Source of the DNA: Isoetes taiwanensis
Taxonomy: Eukaryota; Streptophyta; Lycopodiopsida; Isoetales; Isoetaceae
Direction: 5' to 3'
DNA: 64,000 nt
NCBI GenBank assembly: GCA_021234155.1
Contig: JAJEKV010000005.1
Span: 24,005,584-24,069,583, forward strand
Position 1 is the stretch's first letter, and each line of letters begins with the position of its first letter. This document shows, piece by piece, positions 53,835 to 64,000 of the stretch. The notes beneath the pieces were generated by a model that made no database searches, was not told the DNA's origin, and worked only from the letters and a program-made list of their open reading frames with translations. A program made the translations under genes and the position numbers.

Positions 53835-56147
53835 TGTTGCCCTGCTATGGCAACATGGCAAAGTGCCATCAAATCTTTTTTATGTTGCAGGGAAAAAGAA
53901 GATACTATGTTGAAGAACCAAGTGAAGACATTGAATTGGAATCAAGATCACACATTGAGAGGACCTAAGCATCTAGAAGTTTGGAAGACCCCTATGAAGT
54001 TTGCAAGCTATTAAAGTGGTATCTTTTCTCCTTCGTATTGTCATTTCTATTCTCCTACCTCACACTCCACATTTCCAACGTTCCATTACCCCATACTATC
54101 ATACATCTCACACATAGCCTTTTGTTCCATAGTTGACCTACCACTACCTAAGGCACATTTTCAAAGTTGTTACACAAAAAGGATTGCCTAAGCATCAAGT
54201 TCTACATCATATTTTTTCATCATATCATTCCATTATCACACACTCCATACCATGTGGCTATAAAAAAAAAAAAAAAAAAAAAAGAAGCATTTGAAAAGCT
54301 AAACACGAGTTTGCCTAGTCACCACCTCCAAGTGACATGGCATGATGACTAGATACATATGTCATCACTTACAAAGCCACATTGGTCCACTCACCATTTG
54401 CCACTTCCATATATCATTCACCAAGTTGCCACCTAAGCAACAAGTGTCCACATCACCACATCACTCCATACCATTACATCACTCAACATCATTCCACATC
54501 ATCACATCACCTTGCATCATCAAATGATGACTAGGCAAATGTTGACCAAACCCAAAAAGTTGGTCAACCATAAGATTGAAATGATTGATAAATGTGCCTA
54601 TTAGCCTTGTTCTCCCTCCTTGCCACCTCACCAAATCCCATGTCTAATGCCTACTCACCCCATTCATTTTTCCTACAAAAATCAAAAGTATTGCATTTGA
54701 GAGTTTGATGATACCACCTGATAGCCCTCATGGAATCATGCCACCTGGCACAAAAAATTTGAAAAAAGAGTGCATATTGACCTTCTAAATGGCTTTCTTG
54801 GGAAACGTGCTTCATTTGAAAAAATGGCAAAACCTACCTACATCTACCCCCCCATCTATCTACCCTCTCATCCTCTGCCAAGTGGCGTCCCCCCTGGCAT
54901 GCCAAGTCGAAACACGAGCCGAGCTTGGCGTGGGAGGAGACCACGTAATCAAGAGAGAGGAAAATAACTCTCTATTTATACCTTAGCCTCTTTTCTGATT
55001 TTTGCCTGTGGGATAATTGCTCTCAAGAAAACTCCGAACCCTAAAAATGTGACTTGCCCTTGTTTTTTGTCGATTGAACCGAGCAATCATTACATTGGCT
55101 AACCATTCCTGTCCTGTTACACCCAAAGAAATGTCTAAACCAACCAAAAACATGGCCAAGATCCCGAATTTGCCAAGATCCGTAGGAAACGAGTTTTTAA
55201 AAGGGATTCATTCAACGAGAAAAAGTGTGGGCTTTTGCGCGATTCAAAGACGAAGTACCTGAAGTGTGAAGTCGGAATTGATCTTTGAGAGTTCCTCCTG
55301 CCTTAAGAGATCTATCCTGAGGCATATTATGATTGATTTGTATCCAAAAAATTCACGATTTGTATGTTTTAGAGATGTCCTGTTGATTGATCATCTTGAT
55401 CATTAACATGACGTCAAATGTGATGACTTTGATTCCAGTTTAATGAAAATCTGACCTTGGAAAATATCATTTGATGCATTTGTGTTTGAATTAATTCTAG
55501 AAATGGGAAGAAAAAGCCATACCTCACTTTTGGTCACATACAAAGCTCTAGCTGCATTGGTACAATCATTTAGGAAAGGAAAAACTAAAAAAAAAAAAGG
55601 GGGGAGAAAGATCAACCCACTGATGTTTTAAAAGTCTGTCATACTTTTCATGCTCATTAGATGCTCAGACATACTTCTCAAATTACAGACTGACTTTTTA
55701 GCCCTGAAAATAGCATGCTCTTATTGTGCAGGCCTCGTGTTCACTGTCTAAATTTAGTTGGATTGAAAATTCATCACCATTCTCATTTGGCAAAATTGAG
55801 TGCCTTTGTCCCGATCCATTGACCAACTTCTGACTTAGTCAAGAATCATTATTTCTCACCAACCGTGAGGATTCTTTGCATAGACTTTCTCCAACACTTT
55901 CTTCAGATATCATGGTAGCATGCTATGCTTGTTTGGGTTCAAAATGTTGAATGCATTAATTTCTGTGCCTGTTAGAATAAGACTAGCTTTTTTGGCTTTT
56001 GGGAAACTAGTGAAATCTTGTTTTCTGGAAGTTTAAAAACAGATATTTTAGCACAGAATGATCACCTCAAGTGATCTGGAGGTCCTAGACCAAGATAAGT
56101 GCTTCTTTGACCTGAGGTTGGTGGTTTAGCCAGGTTTGCCATCAACA
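53835..56147 (+). repeat. Family B 5' LTR, 2313 bp
   Basis: Starts TGTTGCC (partner arm GGCAACA, 53835-53855) and ends GCCATCAACA with three Ts before the primer binding site. It carries the hairpin GATCAC-CTCAA-GTGATC at 56060-56076 followed by TGGAGGTCCTA. An A-run of about 23 bases lies near 54263-54285. A TATA-like CTATTTATACC is at about 54971. It is inserted in the 3' LTR of the gag-only element. Confidence 0.8.
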
Positions 56148-56150
56148 TTT

Positions 56151-56167
56151 TGGAGGTCCTACCGAGA
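56151..56167 (+). promoter_or_regulatory. Primer binding site of family B (tRNA-Gln type)
   Basis: TGGAGGTCCTACCGAGA is identical over the first 14 bases to the site at 50300 and lies at the same distance (TTT) from the LTR end. Confidence 0.75.
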
Positions 56168-56192
56168 TTTCCACCTGGTTTTCAAAGAACTC

Positions 56193-57358
56193 ATGGCTCC
56201 TAGAAGAAATGAACAGCAAGAAGCTCCAGAACCATTGGAACCACAAGGAGTACTGTTTGCACTGTGGTACAGCCAAATTGTGCAATCCCACAGTATTTTG
56301 AGCTAAGTTTGCCCATTACTCCACCCATATTTGAACCAACTATGAATGCTAACCATTTTCTGAAGGTATTTGATGAATATTATAGAGATTATGGTTGTAA
56401 AAAGGGCTGTAGGTTTTCTGAGTTTAAGAGATGCATGAAATCTGATGAGGCATATGCTTGGTGTGAGCATGTGACCTCAGTTATGGGTACTGATACATAT
56501 GAAAGTCTTGTGCAGCAATTTTTGGCTAGGTTTGGCAAACTGTCTGCCCCTCAAGAGCTAGCAAACGAGCTACAGACTTTTTGCATAAGGGCAGGTGAAA
56601 GTATCAATCACTATGTGGAAAGGTTTAGTGCATACCTGAGAAAATGCCAAAAGAGTCAGGTGCCCACTCCCACACTCTACTTTGTGGCTGCTTTCATTAA
56701 GGGACTGTCACCAAGGCCTAAAGTGCACAGAAAGATGCTAAAAATTCAAAATCAGGAAGGGTTCGATACCATACACAAGGCTTTTGAAAAGGCAACTAAA
56801 ATCTCTAATGATATGTCTTTTTTACCTGATAACCATGTAAACCATTGTGCTGACCCTTTTTACCCAGATTATGAACAAGAGTATGAGCATGTGCCTGTGT
56901 ATGCAGTGCAAAAAGAAAGAAGAAAATCCAAAGATGAAGAGGCTGCACCTAAAATCAATGAATCCAAGAGTGAGATGGCCAAAATGTCTGAGACCATTGC
57001 AGAACTGACCAAACAACTCTTGGAGTTGAAAAACAGCAAAAAAACTTATCCTCCTTGTGCACATTGTTTCAAAGATACTCATCCTTCTGATATTTGCTAT
57101 TACAGGGCATGCTTAAAATGTGGAAAGAAAGGTCATTTTGGAAAAATTTGCCCTGTGTGCAACTTCTGCAAGGAAATAGGTCATCTTGAAGACAAGTGTT
57201 TTGTCAAAGAATACTTTGACAAGCAGGACAAAGGCAAGAAATTGGAAGGAACATCTGCCATCAGGTTTGTGGAGGAATATGAGGAGCAGGAAGAGATCAT
57301 GGTGGTACAAACAAGAAAAAATGTTGGAAAATGGAACACTGCGCAGATAAAGGTATGA
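56193..57358 (+). pseudogene. Family B gag, early frameshift
   Basis: The ATG at 56193 (MAPRRNEQQEAPEPLEPQG) is homologous to the family A gag start, but that frame reaches a TAA near 56304. The true gag frame resumes at about 56258 (VQPNCAIPQYFELSLPITPP) and runs to 57358. It carries the same capsid-like region (NANHFLKVFDEYYRDYGCKK, LVQQFLARFGKLSAPQELAN) and three CCHC knuckles (CAHCFKDTHPSDIC, CLKCGKKGHFGKIC, CNFCKEIGHLEDKC). A one-base change between 56230 and 56260 disables the gene. Confidence 0.8.
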
Positions 57359-57991
57359 GCAAGAACCTTCCTGTCAACAAAGAAGTTCAGGTAATAGCTC
57401 CACCTCCTTTTGAGAAGTTTAATAAAAAGGACAAAGAGTTAGATGAGCTAGACATGATCCTAAAAAGTTCTAAAGTGAGCATAGATCTCCTCACGCTTCT
57501 CAAAATTGCACCTAGCTATAGAGAGAAAATATTGAAGTGTAATGATGTTGAACAAATTTCATTTACTGATGTGCATGAGACAGAGAAAGTTGTATTAACT
57601 CAAGAAGAAAAAGATCCAGGTGCCTTTACTTGCTCGGCTAGTTTAGGTAACTTGCATTTGTCTAGGGTCTTGCTAGATGGAGGCTCCCCATTAAATGTCA
57701 TGCCTCAGCATGTAATGAAGAAATGTGGTCTTGTCATCACTCAACCATCACATCATATTGAGGTCATTCTCCAATGCTAAAATAAAACCTATAGGACTAG
57801 TGACAAGGGTGCCAATAGAAATTGAAGGTATAATTGTTGAGGCAAGTTTCATAGTTGTGGCTTTTGAAGATAACTGTGATGTGACTGACATATATGACTT
57901 GTTGCTGGGAAGGAGGTGGTTGTCTCATGTTGATGCTAGACACATGCAGTCCAAAGGGCGTGTACTATTTCAAATGGAGCAAGAACTGTAA
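57331..57991 (+). pseudogene. Family B protease, frameshifted
   Basis: The linker (QVIAPPPFEKFNKKDKELDE, LLTLLKIAPSYREKILKC) leads to the active-site segment VLLDGGSPLNVMPQHVMKKC. A shift near 57750 moves the rest (SFSNAKIKPIGLVTRVPIEI, YDLLLGRRWLSHVDARH) into another frame ending at 57991. It keeps the lineage-specific D-G-G-S active site. Confidence 0.8.
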
Positions 57992-58044
57992 CTCTATACA
58001 ACAAAACAGGTGATGCTAATCTGTACAACTTTATAGAACAAGAC

Positions 58045-59484
58045 ATGTTGATTGAAGATGAGCCAGGAGTGTTAAAAATGCCTATCTCTGTATGCAAACC
58101 AATAGAAATCATACCGACCTGTTTAGGTGACCTTGACATGGAAGCAAAACTCAATAGAGGTGTGTTGTGGTTTGATGGTGGAATTTCAATCAAATTGAAT
58201 ATAGCATCTTCTGCAGCTGTAATCAGAAACTCTGCCAATAAACTCTTATCCAAAGTTGGTAGAGTACATGAAAGAATTACTTCAAATATGGCTGAATATA
58301 AGGCACTTATAGCTGGCTTAGAGGAATCTTTGGCTTTAGGTTTGACTAATATATCTATCTTTGGTGACTCTCAACTGATATGCAGACAGGTAACTGGAGA
58401 GTATCAGACCAAAAAACAAGACATGTCAAAACTCAAAGAAAGGGTATTGCAATTGCTAAGCAAGTTCAAGGCTTGGGAGATCAAACATATACCTAGGGAA
58501 GAGAATTGTGAGGCAGATGCACTTTGCAGAACCGTGCTCCTTGACTATTTGGCTGAGGGAGCTATAAATGAAGATGAATTGAACAAGGAAGATGCAACAC
58601 AACTATATCCTATTCTGGTGATAGATGCACAGCAAGAGAAAGAGGTAAAAGAGTTAACTATCAACAAAAATGGACAGGTAAGAACACTTTTCCTTGGGGA
58701 TCTTTTTGATAGCAAAGATGAGGCCTCCTTAAAAATTTTCTTTGAGAGTTGGAAAGATGTATTTGCCTGGGATTATACAGAATTAGTGGGAGTGAGGACT
58801 GACATCTGTGAATTTGAAATAAAGATAAAGGAAGATGCTAAACCTGTAATGCAAAAACTCAGAAGAATAAATGCATCACTGCTTACCCTGATCAGAGAGG
58901 AATTATTAAAGATGAAAGAAGCTGAGGTTATTAAAGAGATAACAAACCCTGACTGGCTGTCTTGCATTGTTCCAGTAGAAAAGAAAAATAAGAGCATTAG
59001 GATTTGTATAGATTACAGGGATCTAAACAAGGCCACTATTAAAGATTGTTATCCATTACCATTTCTAGAAGAAGTGTTACATGCAACTGCAGGCAAGGAA
59101 ATATATTCCTTTTTAGATGGATTTTCAGGTTTCAATCAAATCAAGATAAAAGAGGCAGATCAAGCCAAGACCTCTTTCATAACCCCTTGGGGCACTTTTG
59201 CCATGATGAAAATGCCTTTTGGCTTGATGAATGCATCTGCTACCATTCAAAGAGCAATGGATAAAATATTTCAAAGCATGCCAATATCAAACTTTAGAGT
59301 TTTCTTGGATGATTTGTGCCTAGGATCTTCTCTAACTAAGCATATGGAATTGCTGACAATGACAATGGAATTGTGCAGAAAGGGTGGAGTGTGTTTGAAT
59401 CCAAAGAAGTGTGTATTCTTCTGTTCTAAAGGTGAATTGCTAGGTCATGAGGTATCTACTCAAGGTATTAAAATTATGTCCTAG
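58045..59484 (+). CDS. Family B extra RNase H followed by RT
   Basis: A 479-codon frame repeats the unusual order of family C. An RNase H comes first, with LWFDGGISIKLNIASSAAVI, NMAEYKALIAGL, IFGDSQLICRQVTGEY and EENCEADALC, keeping all four acidic residues. RT follows with RICIDYRDLNKATIKDCYPL, SFLDGFSGFNQIKIK, FGLMNASATIQRAMD and FRVFLDDLCLGSS. Upstream it is separated from protease by a short damaged stretch. It ends at a stop after a frame change at the RT thumb (GHEVSTQGIKIMS). The same arrangement in two diverged copies argues against a rearrangement artefact. Confidence 0.85.
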   Translation: MLIEDEPGVLKMPISVCKPIEIIPTCLGDLDMEAKLNRGVLWFDGGISIKLNIASSAAVIRNSANKLLSKVGRVHERITSNMAEYKALIAGLEESLALGLTNISIFGDSQLICRQVTGEYQTKKQDMSKLKERVLQLLSKFKAWEIKHIPREENCEADALCRTVLLDYLAEGAINEDELNKEDATQLYPILVIDAQQEKEVKELTINKNGQVRTLFLGDLFDSKDEASLKIFFESWKDVFAWDYTELVGVRTDICEFEIKIKEDAKPVMQKLRRINASLLTLIREELLKMKEAEVIKEITNPDWLSCIVPVEKKNKSIRICIDYRDLNKATIKDCYPLPFLEEVLHATAGKEIYSFLDGFSGFNQIKIKEADQAKTSFITPWGTFAMMKMPFGLMNASATIQRAMDKIFQSMPISNFRVFLDDLCLGSSLTKHMELLTMTMELCRKGGVCLNPKKCVFFCSKGELLGHEVSTQGIKIMS

Positions 59485-59489
59485 GAAAA

Positions 59490-60060
59490 ATGGAGGCTTT
59501 GAAGAAATTAGCTCCACCTAAAACCTTAAAACAGGTGAAGAGTTTCATGGGCTTGACAAGTTTTTTGAGAATGTATGTGCCTAACTTTTCACACATCATA
59601 AGTCCTTTGGCAGCTCGACCACGTGTTGGCAAGTATAATAAGAATGAGAGCAAATTTATTGCAATAGAATGGACAGATGAATGTCAAGCTGCATTTGACC
59701 TGTTGATAACTTCCATATGCCAATCAGAGATTCTGAAACCACCAGACCTTGCTCAACCATTCCAGGCATATATCAGTGTCACTAGCAAAGTCTGAGGCAT
59801 AGCACTCATGCGTAAAGCATGGGATAATATCTTTTGCCCGCAAAATTTGGTCCGATCTTTGAGAACGGATACCTAGAATGGAAAAAGTGCAGCTGGAATA
59901 ATGTTTTTCCTACAAAGGCTTGGTCATATAGTTCACACAATGAGGTAAAAGTAATGATGCATCAAAATCCTATTCCCATCTTTGTTCGAAAAACTTCGAG
60001 TAAGGCTAAATTATGTAGATGGGCTTGCAAGATCTGAGGATTACAATTTAAATGTTAGAA
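59490..60060 (+). pseudogene. Family B RT thumb and degenerate second RNase H
   Basis: The thumb reads MEALKKLAPPKTLKQVKSFM and continues to PPDLAQPFQAYISVTSKV before a stop. As in family C, AYISVT stands where the catalytic YTDAS is expected. The remainder (59834-60060) is frameshifted, with VMMHQNPIPIFVRK in place of the TDH block. Confidence 0.7.
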
Positions 60061-61475
60061 CTGTCAAAACAATTAAAAGTCCTAGTGATTATTTGACCAA
60101 TAAGGTGTTTGAGTTTGAAGATTTTAATGGTTTGAGCACTGATGAAGTGTGTGAGATTGCTACTAACCTTGTGCTATCTAGCAAGATGCAAGAAGATTGG
60201 CAGGATGAAATCATCAAGTTTCTCCAGCATAAGGAGGTGCCAGAAAACTTTACAAGCAGCCAGCTGAGGAGATTCAGAGAAAAAGCAAAAACCTACAGGA
60301 TGATTGGAGAGGTATTATGTAAGATTGATCAGTATGGTGTCCTTCTGAGGTGTGTTGACAGGTCAGAAGCTGAGTTGATACTGGAGGCTTGTCATGAAGG
60401 AATTTGTGGAGGCCACTATGCAGCTGACACAACTGCAAAGAAAATACTCAGGTCTGGATATTATTGGCCTAGCTTGTTTAAAGATTGTTATGAGACCATT
60501 AGGAGATGCCATAAATGCCAGATACATGGAAGAAGAATTCTTCAGCCTGCTGCTTTGACTAGCATCACGTCTCCAGGTCCATTCCAGACTTGGGGACTAG
60601 ACTTCATAGGACCTATAAATCCAAACTCTCCCTCTCAGCATGAATACATACTAGTGGCAACAGATTTCTTCACCAAGTGGGCAGAGGCTGTCCCATTGAG
60701 ACAAGCAAATGCCCTAACAACTGCCAGGTTCCTCCATGAAAACATATGCACTAGGTTTGGCATCCCTCTGAAAATAGTTTCTGACAGAGGCACTCAGTTC
60801 ATGAATGATGTGATCAGCAACCTGCTAAAAACCTTGAAAGTAAAGCATGTGAAAAGCTCAGCATACTACCCTCAAGGCAATGGCCAGGCTGAATCTACCA
60901 ACAAGGTGCTAAAAGCTATTCTCAAGAAAACAATAGAGGTGCATAAAAAAGATTGGCACCTTAAATTACATGATGCACTTTGGGCATATAGAACCACAAT
61001 TAAAAGTGCTACTAATCATACACCTTTTGCTCTTGTCTATGGTGTTGAGGCTGTTGTTCCAGTGGAATTGGAGTTGCCCTCATTAAGGTTAGCTCTAAAG
61101 ATTCAAATGCAGATAGAGGAAGCATACAGGGAAAGGTTTGATAGGTTGCTCCATCTAGAAGAAGAGAGGTTTGAAGCAGAGAATACCATGTTCCTAAAGA
61201 AAGCAAAGGATGCAGCAGCATTCAAGGCCATTCACAAATTGCAAGGAAGTTTCAAAGAGGGAGAGCTAGTTCTCAAGTGGGACAAGGCAAAGGAAAACAC
61301 AGCAGGTAAATTTGGCTGCTTATGGGAAGGGCCATACAAAATCTGTGGACAAGCAGGTACAAATTCTTACTTCCTGGAAGATATCACAACAGGTCAGCAG
61401 CTCATGAAACCTATAAACATATTGCATCTGAAAAGGTATTGGCAACAACATATTTGTATGAGTTTGTTTGAATAG
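60034..61475 (+). CDS. Family B integrase
   Basis: An open stretch from the end of the RNase H region through integrase. HHCC zinc binding is ACHEGICGGHYAADTTAKKI with CHKC. The core is WGLDFIGPINPN, KIVSDRGTQFMND and YYPQGNGQAESTNK, with all three acidic residues. The C-terminal domain includes FKEGELVLKWDKAKENTAGK and ends ILHLKRYWQQH. There is no chromodomain. It is close to the family C integrase throughout. Confidence 0.87.
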
Positions 61476-61892
61476 AATAGTTATCGGATAGTTAGCCATT
61501 TGAGTTATTAGAGACACTAGCTTTAAAATTAATAGGCATGTTCCTTAAAGATGTGGATGCTTGTGCTCTTTTAGTGTTATTTTGAAATTGCTTTCATAAA
61601 ACAAAAAAAAAAAGAGAGAGAAAAAAGAAAAAAAAAAGGAAAAAAGGGAAAATAGGTTTAACTTTGATATCTTGTGTGTATTATGATGCTGCAGGTTGAG
61701 TTCACAGTCATGAAAGCATAGGAGGAGTTGTTTTCTAACACATATAGAACTTGTCATGACAGGTTCATCAGTCTGAATAATCTCCACCTGAGCAAACAGT
61801 TGCCTTCCAATTCATATCAACCAAAATTCTTCACTGATGCAGGATCCCAAACAACTAAATATTACCACAATTAGCTGGGAGGACGTGGTACT
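61476..61892 (+). other. Family B 3' untranslated region
   Basis: Non-coding. It contains a long purine tract at about 61602-61652 (runs of A with GAGAGAG and GGG), then a TTAGCTGGGAGGACG stretch just before the LTR. It is not similar to the 3' untranslated regions of family A or C. Confidence 0.6.
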
Positions 61893-64000
61893 TGCTGCCA
61901 TGCTATGGCAGCATGTAAGAGCCAAGCATGTATTAGCACTAATCCTATCAGTTTGGTTCAATTTGCAAGATATTAGGAGAATGCTTCACTAGCATACACT
62001 CAAGTTTGAAGAACAAAGGAAGGACAATTGACTCAAGTCACTCAAGAGATACAAAGAGGTCAAACAAGCATGGGAAGTGTAGAGAAGAAGAGAAAAAAGA
62101 TCCCTTGAAGAGCATTCCATGGTATGTGATCGTTTATGAGCTTGACATCTTTGGCATTTTTTTGATTTCCATCCTCATCCACTCCACCATCCCAAATAGC
62201 ATTGAACCTTGGCTCCTTCCTCTTGCACCTCCCAAAGTCAAACTTGACCTTGAAAGTTCTTTCTAGTCAAAATACACCTTCATAAAACAGCCACTTGCTT
62301 CATCATCCACTAGTTCAAGAGAGACTTGACATAGTCACAACTTTGCTTATGAAGTCAACATTCCATGCAACTTGAGCAAAATGTAGAGAGGCTTGCAAAA
62401 TCCCTAAGGGAAATGCTCAAAATTCAAATATGCCTCAAAGATGCCTCAAAGATGCTCCACAAAATTTTTGGCTTCACTAGATGTGCCAAGTCCCTCTACA
62501 CCATACTACACACATCACACCCATCACCATTTTATCCTTTTTCATCTCAAACTCTCATTCAAATCAAAATTCATTCCAAAATATCAGTGTTGCCACATCA
62601 CTTTTGACACCTCATCATTCACACACATCATCTCCACATCATTCTAAAAATTTTGACTAGAGAGAATTTTCAAATTCAAGTGGGCTGACACGTCATCATT
62701 CCCATTGGCCATGTCATACTACCTAGCCATGCCATCTTTTTCAAATGCCACTCCATCCACTCCCCAAATTTTTTTCCAAATTCCAAAGAGCTCTATGGTG
62801 AAAAAAGACCCCAGAATATTATGGGGCACAAAAGAAGATTCCCCTAGAAAAAAAGAATTTTGAGAAAAGGCCTTATCCTAGGCATGATATACGTTTTCTA
62901 GGGAATCGTGCCATAGGGTGTAAAGGGTGCAAAAATTTTCTATCTACCCCCCCCTAATTTCTCTTCCAAGCCAATCCCCCAAGTGGAGCATCCCGGGCGT
63001 GTGGGGCGGAGGAGGTACCGAATCCCACGTGGACCTTTGCACGCAATAATCAGAAAGAATGAATTTTTTAGCCCTTATATACCTTGTCTCCCAAATTCGA
63101 TCAGGCCTGTGGGATATTGAGCTTCGAACTACCAAAAAACCTAAATCTGGAAAACGCCAAGATCTGTTCAATCTGGCCAAACAAACCATTAAATCACTAC
63201 CTAAAATGGCCGAATCATCATGTTTAATGCCATGAATGCTTAGTGCGAGCTAGAAGACAGAAGATTGGAGGGAAATAATTGAGATCTCAACGGAACGGAA
63301 CATTCTACAAAAGGGGATTTTCTGCACAGAAGATTTTCGAGGGCTTGAAGGCAAAGAAGAAAGATTTGGCTTGAAGAAGGACCGGCTTGATAATCCTGAG
63401 CTTGTTTCTGACCTCCTATGTTTACCTTTGATCTGGATTGTTGACTCAATACTCCGGATTTTATATGTGTACCTATTTGATCCTGTGCCCAAGACCCCGA
63501 GCTTGGGATATTACATTGTATCTTCTGAGTGACTGATTAAATTGAAAATCCGACCTTTATAGCAATTTGCTTGAGTTGCATTGTGATCTTTTTCCAAAAA
63601 GAGAAAATTGTTATTGGTTGAGTGTCTAGTGCCTGCACAAATTGTTAGTTGCGTGCTGTCTGCCTAAGCTGCAAATCTGTAGAGCCAGGCAATGCTAAAC
63701 ACACGCACAGTTCACCCATAGTAAACATTCTCTCTCGAGTTTATTCTCTTCTCATAGTCTTAGGCAAAAAATTATCAAAAGAAAAAATTAGGTCCCTTCT
63801 GGTGAAAGGAAAAAGTTGGCCCTTGGTGTGCAGACAAATCTGAGAAAGATAGAGCTGGTAGCCCCAAAAAATTCATCACCAATGTCGAGTTTCAAATTTC
63901 AGCTCTCGGTTAGGGATATTGACCAAAAATTGACTGGGTCAGTGATCTGATTTCGTCCTACCTAGCCTATCCTGACCTTATTGAGTTTTTGCAGTTAGAT
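61893..64000 (+). repeat. C-type LTR, truncated by the window end
   Basis: Starts TGCTGCCAT with partner arm ATGGCAGCA (61893-61913) and follows the minus-strand C-type LTR 41633-39101 to the window end, including the AATTGACTGGGTCAG block near 63925 (rc of about 39370-39395). By that copy, roughly 250-450 bases remain outside the window. It occupies the 3' LTR position of the family B element, yet differs strongly from the 5' LTR at 53835. Confidence 0.75.

Overview
The window looks like repeat-rich nuclear DNA of a land plant with a large genome. It is AT-rich and most of it is nested Ty3/gypsy LTR retrotransposons in both orientations. It holds one intact multi-exon host gene with plant-type domain order, GT-AG introns, a TRIM element and a CCHC/chromodomain Gypsy complement. 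I cannot name the species.

Layout. 1-5130: two LTRs of one Gypsy family (family A) meet tail to tail; the minus copy is split by a polyadenylated retroposed sequence and ends in a gag-protease remnant. 5893-13112: a 7.2 kb DNA transposon with 21 bp terminal inverted repeats, a plus-strand coiled-coil/RING-like module and a broken minus-strand DDE-type transposase. 13113-21430: intergenic DNA with decayed gene pieces (an O-fucosyltransferase-like N terminus, unidentified exon-like pieces, a cyclophilin C terminus). 21940-24515: an intact three-exon gene for a UFD1-domain plus zinc-finger protein. 26205-28530: a decayed Gypsy pol, split by a 425 bp TRIM with a perfect 5 bp target duplication. 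29125-29993: a GC-rich decayed ORF ending in a histone H3-like fold. 30767-39100: an intact 505-codon ORF of unknown function with its own TATA box, followed by a broken chromodomain Gypsy element and its 3' LTR. 39101-46428: a minus-strand Gypsy element (family C), nearly intact in pol. 46440-48411: a minus-strand family A 3' end split by an 808 bp solo LTR. 48412-53834: a gag-only family A element. Its 3' LTR is split by a family B Gypsy element (53835-64000+), which runs off the right edge and carries a C-type LTR at its 3' end.

Most notable biology. Families A, B and C form one lineage. Gag carries three CCHC knuckles, the protease has DGGS at its active site, and the primer binding site matches tRNA-Gln. 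Pol has an extra, apparently active RNase H placed BEFORE reverse transcriptase, while the usual RNase H after RT has lost its catalytic aspartates. Their LTRs start with a palindrome. Near the LTR 3' end is a 6-5-6 hairpin immediately followed by an 11 nt near-copy of the primer binding site. The hairpin arms differ between subfamilies but still pair, which suggests a selected RNA or DNA structure. The gag-only derivatives could be mobilised in trans by pol from relatives like C; this is inference.
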